Source of the DNA: Oxalobacter sp.
Lineage (GTDB): Bacteria; Pseudomonadota; Gammaproteobacteria; Burkholderiales; Burkholderiaceae_D
Length of the DNA stretch: 40,513 nucleotides
Reading direction: 5' to 3'
NCBI GenBank assembly: GCA_018384065.1
Contig: JAHAYL010000013.1
Location: 1 to 40,513 of the forward strand
Each line of letters begins with the position of its first letter. Position 1 is the first letter of the stretch. Below are positions 1-8,173 of this stretch, in pieces. A program made the position numbers and the translations under genes. Under the pieces are notes generated by a model. The model was given only the letters and a program-made list of their open reading frames with translations, searched no databases and was not told the origin of the DNA.

Positions 1-39
1 ATTTTTATATATTAAATCAAGGTTAAAAAACATTTTCAG

Positions 40-948
40 ATGAAAAGCACTTTCTTGAAACTTCATCTGGCAGTCTTGATTGGCAGTGCAACAGGCCTTT
101 TTGGGAAACTTATTTCCATGCATGCACTGCCATTGTCTTTCTGGCGGACAGCAATTGCGGCAATAGCCATTGCCGTCATCCTTTTCTTCAGGAAATCCCT
201 GCATAAAGTCAGTCTGAAAGACTTCCTGAAAATGGCACTCGCTGGAGGTTTCATAGCATTACATTGGGTTTTTTTCTACGCAAGCATCAAGGCATCCAAT
301 ATCTCTATCGGCGTCATCTGTTATTCTCTGTTGGGCTTTTTCACAGCTTTTTTGGAACCCATCATCAACAGGAAACGTTTTTCTTTCCGAGACTTCTTCT
401 ACAGCTTACTGACCGTAGCGGGTATCCTGCTGATTTTCCAGCTGGATACCCAATTCAGGCTGGGCATCATATTGGGAGTCATCTCAACGTTCCTGGCTTC
501 CTTCTACAGCATTATCAGCAAGAAACTTGATGCCCAGAAAATCTGTCCATCATCTTCACTGCTGATGTACGAATTGATTGCTGGAACAGTCGTCTTGCTG
601 ATTGTCTGTCTTGGTTATGGATATTGGCATCCAGAAATTCCTTTCATTCCAGACAATCTGACAGACATCACCATGCTTTTCCTGCTGGCATTGGTCTGCA
701 CGGCTTTTATGTATTTCCTGATTCTTCAAGTCCTCAAAAATGTTTCTGCCTTCACAGTTGGACTCGCCTACAATCTGGAACCTGTTTACAGTATTATCTT
801 CGCTATACTTTTCTTTGGAGAATCCAAAGAACTGGGATTTGCTTTTTATTCTGGACTGACTCTGATTATCCTGTCCGTGGGACTCCAGACATTGGATGTC
901 CTCAGAAAAGGAAAACCGGATAAAACTGAAAAGACTGAAGTACCATGA
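40..948 (+). CDS. EamA/DMT-family inner-membrane transporter
   Basis: The 302-residue protein is almost entirely hydrophobic, with about ten predicted membrane segments in two halves (roughly residues 5-150 and 155-285) and a short charged tail rich in Lys and Glu. This is the two-repeat pattern of the drug/metabolite transporter superfamily (EamA domains). An E-P-I-I and an L-E-P-V-Y motif, one in each half, match the position where EamA proteins carry a conserved Glu-Pro. Its substrate, likely a metabolite or amino acid moved out of the cell, cannot be told. The start at the first ATG gives a normal N terminus, although only 39 bases of upstream sequence are present. The stop overlaps the next start by four bases (ATGA), so the two genes are probably co-translated. 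The + strand here is richer in C than in G although it is the coding strand, unlike genes to the right. Confidence 0.85.
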   Translation: MKSTFLKLHLAVLIGSATGLFGKLISMHALPLSFWRTAIAAIAIAVILFFRKSLHKVSLKDFLKMALAGGFIALHWVFFYASIKASNISIGVICYSLLGFFTAFLEPIINRKRFSFRDFFYSLLTVAGILLIFQLDTQFRLGIILGVISTFLASFYSIISKKLDAQKICPSSSLLMYELIAGTVVLLIVCLGYGYWHPEIPFIPDNLTDITMLFLLALVCTAFMYFLILQVLKNVSAFTVGLAYNLEPVYSIIFAILFFGESKELGFAFYSGLTLIILSVGLQTLDVLRKGKPDKTEKTEVP

Positions 949-1274
949 TTGATATTGAAACTTTCGACAGTATAGATATGCGTGTCGGGACTGTTGTGTC
1001 AGTAAGTGCCAACAAACGTGCAAGGAAGCCTGCTTATAAGGTTGACATTGATTTTGGCAAAGACATCGGCATCAAGAGTACCTCTGCACAGATTACAGAC
1101 CTCTATACGCCGGAAACATTGGTTGGCATGCAGGTTGTCTGTTGCGTCAACTTGCCAGCTATGCGGATTGGATCGGTAAAAAGTGAAGTCAGGATCCTTG
1201 GTGCGGACAATGAAAAGGGGTGCGTTCTCCTGACCCCTTCGCTACCCGCAGAAAATGGAGACCGGATTTTCTGA
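945..1274 (+). CDS. csaA: CsaA-like tRNA-binding domain protein
   Basis: This is a 109-residue single-domain protein of the tRNA_bind OB-fold family (as in CsaA and the C terminus of MetRS). Visible family features are the opening F-D-S-I-D-M-R-V-G-T-V, the central K-S-T-S-A-Q-I-T segment and L-V-G-M-Q-V-V-C-C-V-N-L-P followed by an S-E-V-R-I-L-G strand. The length is that of a complete CsaA. CsaA proteins bind tRNA and have been described as having chaperone or export-related activity; the role here is inferred from family only. It overlaps the upstream transporter by four bases and is followed by a lipoprotein gene after about 20 bases, so all three probably form one transcript ending at the terminator near 1726-1760. 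Confidence 0.85.
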   Translation: MIDIETFDSIDMRVGTVVSVSANKRARKPAYKVDIDFGKDIGIKSTSAQITDLYTPETLVGMQVVCCVNLPAMRIGSVKSEVRILGADNEKGCVLLTPSLPAENGDRIF

Positions 1275-1292
1275 TATTTTCCCAATGGATTG

Positions 1293-1694
1293 ATGATGAA
1301 GGAAAAACTGGCCTTGTCCATCATCTTGACGCTTTCTACAGGCATCCTGTCAGGTTGTGCTGCCATGGAACGAGAAATGATTGGTGGACAAAGGGACAGA
1401 CACGGATGCTTGGATACTGCTGGATATACATGGAGCAGGCTCAGACAGCAATGCATCCGTGTCTGGGAACAGGGTATCTCAGTGGAGGATCCGGTAAAAC
1501 CTGATGAATGGGCAGGCAGTTACGCTGTTTTTTCCAAAGATGGAGAAAAAGTTGAACTTTATCTGGCAGACTCGCCGGATGACCACCCTATCTTGGAAAA
1601 ACAAGACGGTGTTTTCGGGAACCATGACTTCAGACTGGAAAAGTACCAGGGAACCTGGCATCTGATCCGGAGAAACACCATCAGACAGCAATAA
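1293..1694 (+). CDS. small lipoprotein with a G-C-L-x-x-A-G-Y-x-W motif
   Basis: The protein has about 133 residues and opens with a lipoprotein signal peptide: Lys/Glu near the start, a hydrophobic run, then the lipobox L-S-G-C, so it should be lipidated on Cys and anchored in a membrane. After that comes H-G-C-L-D-T-A-G-Y-T-W and, a few residues later, Q-Q-C-I-R-V-W-E, a cysteine pair motif seen in various small exported bacterial proteins. The C-terminal half (residues about 65-133) alternates charged and hydrophobic residues and looks like a small beta-rich domain. Three start codons lie in tandem (TTG 1290, ATG 1293, ATG 1296); I take the first ATG. It is the last gene before a strong hairpin terminator. 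I do not recognise a specific function. Confidence 0.7.
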   Translation: MMKEKLALSIILTLSTGILSGCAAMEREMIGGQRDRHGCLDTAGYTWSRLRQQCIRVWEQGISVEDPVKPDEWAGSYAVFSKDGEKVELYLADSPDDHPILEKQDGVFGNHDFRLEKYQGTWHLIRRNTIRQQ

Positions 1695-1725
1695 TCCCTT
1701 TACCGTAAAAGTTCCCTGACAAGAA

Positions 1726-1760
1726 AAATGCCCTGAAGGACATATCTTTCAGGGCATTTT
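1726..1760. terminator. bidirectional intrinsic terminator
   Basis: AAAATGCCCTGAA at 1726-1738 pairs with TTCAGGGCATTTT at 1748-1760 around a ten-base loop. The stem has A-rich and T-rich flanks on both sides, so it can end transcription of the lipoprotein gene on + and of the malic enzyme gene arriving from the right on -. Confidence 0.85.
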
Positions 1761-1783
1761 GGAAAGTTACTGGAATTCAGTAA

Positions 1784-3082
1784 TTATTTTTTATTGACAG
1801 CAATCGCATGCAGTTTGGCAACATAGGCTGACATGTCAGCGATAGGAGCCTGTGCAACACCGGAATCCATCGCTGCCTGTGCAACAGCTGGAGCAACAGT
1901 TTCCAACAGGCGGTAATCGAACTGCATTGGAATCAGGTATTCACGGCCAAACTGGAATTTCTTGCCATACATTTCTTCCAGTTCTGCTGGCACTTCTTTT
2001 TCTGCCAAGCTGGCGATGGCGCGCAGGGCAGCCAATTCCATTTCGCGGTTGATGGTCTTCGCACGGACATCCAATGCACCACGGAAGATGTATGGGAAGC
2101 AGAGGGAATTGTTGACCTGATTTGGATAGTCTGAACGACCAGTACCAACAATCGCATCATCACGTGTAGCATGGACAACTTCAGGCAGGATTTCTGGAAT
2201 TGGATTTGCCAGAGCAAAGATAACTGGATTCTTAGCCATCTTTAGGACCATTTCCGGTTTCAGGACATTGCCTGCAGAAAGACCCAAGAATACGTCTGCA
2301 TCAGGAATGATATCCATCAGGGTACGTTTGTCGGTATCCTGGGCATATTTTTCCTTTTCAGGATCCATCAGTTCCTTGCGGCCCTTATAGACAACGCCAG
2401 CAATATCAGATACCCAGATGTTCTTCAGCTGGAAGCCTAAGGAAACCAACATATCCAAACAGCCCAAGGCACCTGCACCTGCACCGGAAACAACCAATTT
2501 AGCGGTTTCAACAGTCTTGCCAACTGCTTTCAGGGCATTCAGGATAGCTGCACCAACAATGATTGCCGTACCATGCTGGTCATCATGGAAGACAGGAATG
2601 TTCATCTTCTTACGCAGTTCGCGTTCAATGAAGAAACATTCAGGTGCTTTGATATCCTCAAGATTGATACCACCGAAAGTCGGTTCAAGGGTGGCAATGA
2701 TATCAACCAATTTCTGAGGATCCTTTTCATCGATTTCAATATCGAAAACATTGATGCCTGCAAACTTCTTGAACAGGACACCTTTCCCTTCCATAACTGG
2801 CTTGGAAGCTTGGGCACCGATATCGCCTAAGCCGAGAACAGCAGTACCATTGGAAATAACGGCTACCAGATTGCCTTTAGTCGTATAAACATAAGCGTTC
2901 TGGGGATCTGCAGCAACTTCTTCACAGGCACAGGCAACACCTGGCGTATAAGCCAATGCCAGATCATTCTGGTCCTTGACCTGCTTGGTTGGTTCCACAC
3001 TGATTTTCCCAGCAATAGGCTGGCTGTGAAAAGCAAGGGCATTCTTCTTCAACAATGCTTTTTTCTGTTCTTGAGAATCCAT
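1784..3082 (-). CDS. maeB: malic enzyme, short form without phosphotransacetylase domain
   Basis: Malic enzyme decarboxylates malate oxidatively to pyruvate with NADP (or NAD), in the cytoplasm. In this 432-residue protein the malic N-terminal domain carries A-Y-T-P-G-V-A (44-50, catalytic Tyr), [12 protein letters not shown] (136-147, metal and substrate residues) and H-D-D-Q-H-G-T-A (166-173). The Rossmann domain starts at G-A-G-A-G-A-L-G-C (200-208). E. coli MaeB is about 760 residues because of a C-terminal phosphotransacetylase-like domain; here the protein stops right after the malic domain, so this is the short form found in many bacteria. Choice of cofactor is not certain. The gene faces away from mnmG across the origin-like segment, is preceded by a 7-bp inverted repeat (3111-3131), and ends at the shared terminator. 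Confidence 0.95.
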   Translation of the reverse strand: MDSQEQKKALLKKNALAFHSQPIAGKISVEPTKQVKDQNDLALAYTPGVACACEEVAADPQNAYVYTTKGNLVAVISNGTAVLGLGDIGAQASKPVMEGKGVLFKKFAGINVFDIEIDEKDPQKLVDIIATLEPTFGGINLEDIKAPECFFIERELRKKMNIPVFHDDQHGTAIIVGAAILNALKAVGKTVETAKLVVSGAGAGALGCLDMLVSLGFQLKNIWVSDIAGVVYKGRKELMDPEKEKYAQDTDKRTLMDIIPDADVFLGLSAGNVLKPEMVLKMAKNPVIFALANPIPEILPEVVHATRDDAIVGTGRSDYPNQVNNSLCFPYIFRGALDVRAKTINREMELAALRAIASLAEKEVPAELEEMYGKKFQFGREYLIPMQFDYRLLETVAPAVAQAAMDSGVAQAPIADMSAYVAKLHAIAVNKK

Positions 3083-3110
3083 ATTTTTTCTTCACTTAAA
3101 TTATGATGGG

Positions 3111-3131
3111 GATAGAAAACACTATTCTATC
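3111..3131. repeat. inverted repeat upstream of maeB
   Basis: GATAGAA at 3111-3117 and TTCTATC at 3125-3131 form a perfect 7-bp inverted repeat with a seven-base spacer, about 30 bases upstream of the maeB start. It could be an operator or a small hairpin; there is no direct evidence for either. Confidence 0.4.
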
Positions 3132-3358
3132 AGATGTACCATTCGATTCAAAATGGCTGGTGGTGATAGGTTGTTTTAATAAAGTATTTTATATAAAAGT
3201 AGCAATAATGATATCCTTGGAATCTGTGAATTTTTTATATAAAATATTTAAAATCAATGAGTTATATTTCATAAACTTATTGGATAATCTGTATATCATC
3301 TACTAGCAGTTTTGTGCGGTCCGTCGTTTCAACGGTTTGTACCCAAACAGGCAACATC

Positions 3359-3367
3359 TTATCAACA
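3359..3367 (+). promoter_or_regulatory. DnaA-box-like site
   Basis: TTATCAACA differs at one position from the DnaA box TTATCCACA. It is the leftmost of three such sites in the maeB-mnmG spacer, on the mnmG side of the AT-rich stretch. Confidence 0.5.
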
Positions 3368-3537
3368 ATCATGTCCACAATTGTCTGTTGCATTCTATGA
3401 TTGGTGTTGTTTTCTATCGATGGTAATGTTTGAGATTTCCCAAAGGGAACTACAATATTGTCTTGGAAAACAAGCTTTAGCAGGATTTTTTCCTGTAATT
3501 TATATTTCTTGTCAAGCAGGTCAATCTATCCACGATG

Positions 3538-3570
3538 TTATTCACATGTTTAAATCTGTTCTGTGAATAA
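3538..3570. promoter_or_regulatory. pair of inverted DnaA boxes
   Basis: TTATTCACA at 3538-3546 on + and its exact reverse complement TGTGAATAA at 3562-3570 both fit the relaxed DnaA box TTATNCACA. They face each other 15 bases apart. The pairing next to an AT-rich segment is what an origin would show. Confidence 0.6.
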
Positions 3571-3620
3571 CTGGTTTGGTATTGGAAAAAGGATATTTGT
3601 GCAAGGTTTTCCAGTGTTAC

Positions 3621-3638
3621 AGGTTTCACGTGGAACCT
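3621..3638. promoter_or_regulatory. parS: parS-like site upstream of mnmG
   Basis: An 18-bp near-palindrome centred on CACGTG (3628/3631 region), AGGTTTCAC followed by GTGGAACCT, with one unmatched pair. It resembles the ParB-binding consensus TGTTTCACGTGAAACA and the perfect palindrome found after parB at 8046-8061. It sits 29 bases before the mnmG start. Confidence 0.75.
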
Positions 3639-3666
3639 ATGAAATGATATAAGTAGATGGATTTCT

Positions 3667-5577
3667 ATGTTGTATTCGGTTCATTTTGATGTGATTGTTG
3701 TTGGTGGTGGTCATGCAGGAACAGAAGCTGCGTTGGTCAGTGCAAGGATGGGTAAAAACACGTTATTGATTACCCATAATTTTGACACCCTTGGACAGTT
3801 ATCCTGTAATCCTTCAATCGGCGGTATAGGAAAAAGCCATCTTGTAAAAGAGATTGATGCCATGGGCGGCATTATGGCATTGGCTGCTGACAAGGCAGGT
3901 ATCCAGTTCCGTATATTGAATTCTTCAAAAGGTCCTGCTGTACGTTCAACACGTGTACAGATTGACCGTTCACTTTACCGTCAGGTTATCCGTTATACCT
4001 TGGAAAATCAGGAAAATCTTTCTCTATTCCAAGAACAGGTTGATGAATTGGTTATTGAGCAGGACAGGGTAAAAGGCGTTATTACCCAAGGAGGTGTTGA
4101 ATTCCATGCTTCTGCTGTTGTCCTGACAGCAGGGACTTTTTTGGATGGGAAACTGTTTGTCGGGATGAATGTCTATCCTGGCGGACGTTCAGGAGATGTT
4201 CCATCAGTTGCTTTGTCATCTTTCCTGAAAGAGTTGGATTTTCCACAGGGAAGGTTGAAGACAGGGACACCTCCACGTCTTGATGGTAAGACCATTGATT
4301 TTTCAGTCATGAGGAAACAGTTGGGTGATTCCAATCCGGTTCCTGTATTTTCTTACCTTGGTAATGAAACAATGCATCCAGAACAGATGCCTTGCTGGAT
4401 AACCCATACCAATGAAAAGACCCACGATATCATCCGTTCAGGTCTTGACCGGAGTCCATTGTTTACTGGTGTGATTGAAGGGATTGGTCCCAGGTATTGT
4501 CCATCAATCGAAGATAAGATCCATAGGTTCTCAGGTCGTGATTCACACCATATTTTCTTGGAACCAGAAGGATTGAAAACCCATGAATATTATCCAAATG
4601 GTGTTTCAACCAGTCTGCCGTTTGACATCCAGATGGGTTTCATCAAGACGATTCCTGGATTGGAAAATGCGCATATCCTGCGGCCAGGTTATGCCATTGA
4701 ATATGATTATTATGACCCACGCCTGTTGAAATCCTCATTGGAAACCCGTCAAATCAAAGGGTTGTTCTTTGCTGGGCAGATTAATGGGACTACCGGTTAT
4801 GAGGAAGCTGCTGCTCAAGGCTTGCTTGCTGGTATCAATGCTGTACGTTATGTCATGGGTGAGGAGGCATGGGTGCCAAAGCGCAATGAAGCCTATCTCG
4901 GCGTCATGATTGATGATTTGATTACGCAAGGTGTCAATGAACCTTACCGTATGTTTACAAGCAGGGCTGAGTACCGTTTGAGTCTGCGTGAAGACAATGC
5001 TGACCTGCGTCTGACAGAAACCGGCTACCGTCTGGGATGTGTCACTGAAGCCCAATGGGAAATCTTTGAACAGAAACGGGAAAAAACCACCAGAGAGATA
5101 CAAAGGATGAAGACAACCTGGATTCAACCAGCCATGTTGTCCACAGAAGAATCAGAAAGGGTACTGGGCAAGACCATTGAACATGAATATTCTTTGGCTG
5201 ATTTGTTGAAACGTCCAAAGGTCACTTACCGCACATTGGAAGGCCTGACAGGAATTGGTGGTCAACAGTGGCGGTCTGAAGAACGGTTGTCCGATGATGT
5301 CAAAGACCAGGTTGAAATCCAGATTAAATATGCTGGTTATGTTGACCGCCAATCCCGTGAGATTGAAAGGCAGGCAGGTTTTGAGAATATGAAGTTGCCT
5401 CAGGATATGGATTACAGCAGCATCAAGGCATTGTCCATTGAAGTCCGCCAGAAGCTGGAAAGACAACAGCCCGAAACATTGGGTCAAGCTTCCCGTATTT
5501 CGGGAATCACACCAGCAGCTATTTCAATCCTGCTGATCCACCTTAAGAAAAATGGTTTGGTTTCCTTGACTGACTGA
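3667..5577 (+). CDS. mnmG: tRNA uridine 5-carboxymethylaminomethyl modification enzyme MnmG
   Basis: MnmG (GidA) works with MnmE and uses FAD, NADH and a folate to modify U34 of several tRNAs in the cytoplasm. The 636-residue length is typical. The N terminus has the FAD dinucleotide fold G-G-G-H-A-G-T-E (13-20), followed by the family signature [12 protein letters not shown] (47-58). [11 protein letters not shown] and [10 protein letters not shown] lie further on, and the C-terminal helical domain (about 550-630) is complete. The ATG at 3667 gives the usual short N terminus ahead of the F-D-V-I-V-V-G-G-G strand. rsmG follows 21 bases downstream, the classic gidA-gidB pair next to parAB. The coding strand is rich in G and T, as expected for a leading-strand gene beside an origin. 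mnmE, the partner gene, is not in the window. Confidence 0.98.
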   Translation: MLYSVHFDVIVVGGGHAGTEAALVSARMGKNTLLITHNFDTLGQLSCNPSIGGIGKSHLVKEIDAMGGIMALAADKAGIQFRILNSSKGPAVRSTRVQIDRSLYRQVIRYTLENQENLSLFQEQVDELVIEQDRVKGVITQGGVEFHASAVVLTAGTFLDGKLFVGMNVYPGGRSGDVPSVALSSFLKELDFPQGRLKTGTPPRLDGKTIDFSVMRKQLGDSNPVPVFSYLGNETMHPEQMPCWITHTNEKTHDIIRSGLDRSPLFTGVIEGIGPRYCPSIEDKIHRFSGRDSHHIFLEPEGLKTHEYYPNGVSTSLPFDIQMGFIKTIPGLENAHILRPGYAIEYDYYDPRLLKSSLETRQIKGLFFAGQINGTTGYEEAAAQGLLAGINAVRYVMGEEAWVPKRNEAYLGVMIDDLITQGVNEPYRMFTSRAEYRLSLREDNADLRLTETGYRLGCVTEAQWEIFEQKREKTTREIQRMKTTWIQPAMLSTEESERVLGKTIEHEYSLADLLKRPKVTYRTLEGLTGIGGQQWRSEERLSDDVKDQVEIQIKYAGYVDRQSREIERQAGFENMKLPQDMDYSSIKALSIEVRQKLERQQPETLGQASRISGITPAAISILLIHLKKNGLVSLTD

Positions 5578-5598
5578 CGGAACCAGAAGGAAGACAAG

Positions 5599-6279
5599 AT
5601 GCAGATGGATAAAACAGCATTGAAATCACAGCTTGAGACTGGTATAGAAACCTTGGATATTTTTTTAGATGAACCTAAAATAAACCAACTGGTTGAATAT
5701 GTTTTTTTACTGAATAAATGGAATAAAGTCTATAACCTGACAGCTATCCGTCATGTTGATCAGGTCCTGACACACCATCTGTTGGATTCGTTATCTGTTG
5801 TTCCATGGGTATCAGGTTGTTCCCATATCCTTGATGTCGGTTCAGGAGGAGGTCTTCCTGGTCTGGTCATTGCAGTTTCCTGTCCGGATATCAAGGTTGA
5901 AATGGTTGATATTGTCAGTAAGAAAACAGCTTTTATCCGTCAGGCCGCCATTGAACTTGGCTTGAAAAATGTGGAAGTCCATACTGGACGGGTTGAAACA
6001 TTGCCGATGACTGGTACATTTGATGGGATTGTTTCCAGGGCCTTTTCCAATCTGGCAGACTTTGTTGCTTTGTCATCACATCTATTGGCTGAAAAAGGGC
6101 GTTTCTACGCTATGAAAGGATTGATTCCTGAAGATGAAATCAGTAACCTTGACAGGCAGTGGACAGTCAATAAGATTGTACCGCTTGCTGTACCTGGCCT
6201 GAATGCACAGCGCCATTTGGTCATTATTGAAAAAAGCAAACCTGCTTCCAAAGAGGAAGTCAATCATCCAGAACTGTAA
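5599..6279 (+). CDS. rsmG: 16S rRNA (guanine527-N7)-methyltransferase RsmG
   Basis: RsmG (GidB) methylates G527 of 16S rRNA using S-adenosylmethionine. The 226-residue protein shows W-N-K-V-Y-N-L-T-A-I-R (41-51), a hallmark of the family, then the SAM-binding loop D-V-G-S-G-G-G-L-P-G (79-88), the acidic strand V-E-M-V-D (around 100-104) and the V-S-R-A-F-S segment (145-150). The start ATG has a purine-rich ribosome site (AGGAAG) a few bases upstream. It follows mnmG by 21 bases and precedes parA by 11, so it lies in one operon with the partition genes. Confidence 0.97.
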   Translation: MQMDKTALKSQLETGIETLDIFLDEPKINQLVEYVFLLNKWNKVYNLTAIRHVDQVLTHHLLDSLSVVPWVSGCSHILDVGSGGGLPGLVIAVSCPDIKVEMVDIVSKKTAFIRQAAIELGLKNVEVHTGRVETLPMTGTFDGIVSRAFSNLADFVALSSHLLAEKGRFYAMKGLIPEDEISNLDRQWTVNKIVPLAVPGLNAQRHLVIIEKSKPASKEEVNHPEL

Positions 6280-6290
6280 AGGGATACCTT

Positions 6291-7076
6291 ATGGCTGCCG
6301 TATTCTGCATTGCCAATCAAAAAGGAGGCGTCGGTAAAACGACTACAGCAGTCAATCTTGCATCCAGCCTGTCCCATCTTAAGAAGAAAGTCCTGCTGGT
6401 TGATTTGGATCCACAGGGCAATGCCACCATGGGCAGTGGTGTACAGAAATCAGAGTTGACGGCTTCGGTTTATGAAGTGCTATTGGGACTTGAAGATATC
6501 AGGCATGTCAGGCAACGTCCATCAGCTATCCAGTTTGATGTGTTGCCTGCCAACAGGGACCTTGCAGCTGCTGAAGTGGAGATGGTCAACCTTGAACGTC
6601 GGGAAAAACGGTTACGGGAAGCCCTGGACGCTATACAGGATGAATATGATTTCATCCTGATTGACTGTCCGCCGGCATTGTCCTTACTGACATTGAATGC
6701 GTTCTGTTCTGCGGATGGTGTAATCATTCCGATGCAATGTGAATATTTTGCATTGGAAGGCCTGTCAGACCTGCTCAATACAGTCCGCCATATCCATTCC
6801 AATATGAATCCCCAGCTGAATTCTATTGGATTGCTGCTGTTGCGGGTTATGTTTGATAAACGTGTCACACTTTCCATCCATGTTTCTGAACAGCTTGAAA
6901 AACACTTCGGCAACAGGGTTCTCAAGACAGTCATCCCTAGGAATGTCCGTATGGCAGAGGCACCTTCCTACGGATTGCCGGGTGTTGACTTTGATTCGTC
7001 TTCCAAAGGGGCAAAGGCTTACATGGCATGTGCAGAAGAATTACTGGCATGGCTGGAAGCACGCAGATTGAAATAA
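6291..7076 (+). CDS. parA: chromosome partitioning ATPase ParA
   Basis: ParA (Soj) is a Walker-type ATPase that binds DNA in its ATP state and pulls or positions ParB-parS complexes during chromosome segregation. Its 261 residues contain the deviant Walker A motif K-G-G-V-G-K-T-T (11-18), V-D-L-D-P-Q-G-N-A-T (about 38-47) and the Walker B strand F-I-L-I-D-C-P-P (about 121-128). There is no N-terminal helix-turn-helix extension, which marks it as the chromosomal rather than the large plasmid type. It sits between rsmG and parB, the standard chromosomal arrangement, and a parS palindrome lies about 1 kb downstream. Confidence 0.97.
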   Translation: MAAVFCIANQKGGVGKTTTAVNLASSLSHLKKKVLLVDLDPQGNATMGSGVQKSELTASVYEVLLGLEDIRHVRQRPSAIQFDVLPANRDLAAAEVEMVNLERREKRLREALDAIQDEYDFILIDCPPALSLLTLNAFCSADGVIIPMQCEYFALEGLSDLLNTVRHIHSNMNPQLNSIGLLLLRVMFDKRVTLSIHVSEQLEKHFGNRVLKTVIPRNVRMAEAPSYGLPGVDFDSSSKGAKAYMACAEELLAWLEARRLK

Positions 7077-7091
7077 GGGGAATTTTACGCA

Positions 7092-7973
7092 ATGAGTGAA
7101 CCAACCATTAAAAAGAAAAAAGGACTTGGCCGTGGATTGGAAGTGCTGTTGGGTACAACGCCTGACCTTTCATCAGAATCGCCATTGGTTTCTCCGGTTT
7201 CCATGACCCGTCTTCAGTCTGGGAAATATCAGCCCCGTAACCGCATGGATGAGGGCGCCCTGAATGATTTGGCTGCCTCCATCCGAGAACAGGGTGTCAT
7301 GCAGCCGATCCTTGTCCGTCCGGTTGCTGGTGGGAGCAAGCGTTATGAAATCATTGCTGGTGAACGGCGTTTCCGCGCCGCCCAGATTGCTGGACTGAAA
7401 GAGATTCCTGCCATTGTCAAGCATGTAGATGATAAAACAGCAGCGGCAATGGCATTGATTGAAAATATGCAGCGTGAGGATCTGAATCCACTTGAAGAAG
7501 CTATGGGAATCCAACGGCTCGTCAGTGAGTTCAGTTTTACCCATGAGCAGGCGGCACAGTCTATCGGACGCTCCCGAAGTGCTGTCACCAATCTGCTGCG
7601 TCTGTTGAATCTGACAGAACCTGTCCAGACGATGCTGACCGCAGGCGATATTGATATGGGGCATGCCAGGGCGTTGCTCGCTGTTGAGGGGGCTGTTCAG
7701 ATTGCCTTGGCAACCCAGATTGTTGCTAAACGCCTGTCGGTCCGTGAGGCAGAAAAATTGGTGGCACAGGAACTTAACCGTCAGAAAAATCCCCCTAAAC
7801 CAGCGAAAGTGAAATCCCAGGATCTGGTCAATCTTGAAACAGAACTGTCAGACCTGCTGACGACAAAGGTCAGTTTCAAGATGGGCGCAAAGGGTAAAGG
7901 AAAACTGATCATCGACTTTGCCAATCTGGATATCTTGGATAGTCTTCTGGCTAAAATCAGGAAAGTTTCCTGA
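7092..7973 (+). CDS. parB: chromosome partitioning protein ParB
   Basis: ParB (Spo0J) is a CTP-dependent DNA clamp that loads at parS and spreads, linking the origin to ParA and condensin. The 293-residue protein has the usual basic N terminus with G-L-G-R-G-L (11-16), the ParB/Srx box G-E-R-R-F-R-A-A (90-97), the second box E-N-M-Q-R-E-D-L-N-P (124-133), a helix-turn-helix (about 150-172) and a C-terminal dimerisation domain. It follows parA by 15 bases with an AGGGGA ribosome site. Two candidate ParB sites are visible in the window (3621-3638 and 8046-8061). Confidence 0.97.
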   Translation: MSEPTIKKKKGLGRGLEVLLGTTPDLSSESPLVSPVSMTRLQSGKYQPRNRMDEGALNDLAASIREQGVMQPILVRPVAGGSKRYEIIAGERRFRAAQIAGLKEIPAIVKHVDDKTAAAMALIENMQREDLNPLEEAMGIQRLVSEFSFTHEQAAQSIGRSRSAVTNLLRLLNLTEPVQTMLTAGDIDMGHARALLAVEGAVQIALATQIVAKRLSVREAEKLVAQELNRQKNPPKPAKVKSQDLVNLETELSDLLTTKVSFKMGAKGKGKLIIDFANLDILDSLLAKIRKVS

Positions 7974-7977
7974 ACAG

Positions 7978-7998
7978 TTATCAACAGAAATATCCACA
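7978..7998 (+). promoter_or_regulatory. two tandem DnaA-box-like motifs after parB
   Basis: TTATCAACA at 7978-7986 and ATATCCACA at 7990-7998 each differ from TTATCCACA at one position and lie three bases apart in the same orientation, just after the parB stop and before its terminator. They may be DnaA-binding sites or chance. Confidence 0.35.
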
Positions 7999-8002
7999 AG
8001 GG

Positions 8003-8032
8003 AAATGACCGGGAATCCCCGGTCATTTTTTT
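8003..8032 (+). terminator. intrinsic terminator of the mnmG-rsmG-parAB operon
   Basis: AAATGACCGGG at 8003-8013 pairs perfectly with CCCGGTCATTT at 8018-8028 around a four-base loop and runs into seven T residues. Confidence 0.92.
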
Positions 8033-8042
8033 GCCTTTTTAA

Positions 8043-8064
8043 TGATGTTCCACGTGGAACATCA
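8043..8064. promoter_or_regulatory. parS: parS centromere site, perfect palindrome
   Basis: The core TGTTCCACGTGGAACA at 8046-8061 is a perfect 16-bp palindrome matching the bacterial parS consensus in its C-C/G-G variant. The symmetry extends three more bases each side, giving 22 bp. It lies directly after the parB terminator, where ParB would nucleate. Confidence 0.93.
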
Positions 8065-8173
8065 CCATATATGAAACAAAAGGAATCAAGCTGATGGAAA
8101 TGTCAGTCAGGTATTCAGTCCTATCTGGATGTAGCGTAATATGTCATCCATCAACTGTTTTTGAACAATCATC

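Larger units (their letters stand above)
3083..3666. other. candidate chromosomal replication origin (oriC)
   Basis: A 584-base stretch without a convincing gene between divergent maeB and mnmG. Its left half (about 3170-3310) is extremely rich in A and T, with runs such as TTTTATATAAAA, like a DNA unwinding element. Its right half carries TTATCAACA at 3359-3367, TTATTCACA at 3538-3546 and the same motif inverted, TGTGAATAA, at 3562-3570, plus weaker two-mismatch boxes near 3371 and 3526. A parS-like site lies at 3621-3638. Strand composition changes across it: in + strand coding sequence, 121-420 has 76 C and 58 G, while 3721-4200 has 90 C and 121 G (counted by hand). The mnmG-rsmG-parAB neighbourhood is a common origin context. 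Short open frames inside it look non-coding. The dnaA-rpmH spacer is the alternative origin site. Confidence 0.6.

Noticed and set aside
3103-3566. Two short + strand open frames in the maeB-mnmG spacer (67 and 84 codons)
   Set aside because: The first is a by-product of AT-rich sequence, and the second overlaps the DnaA-box segment. Neither has a ribosome site or a plausible protein pattern.
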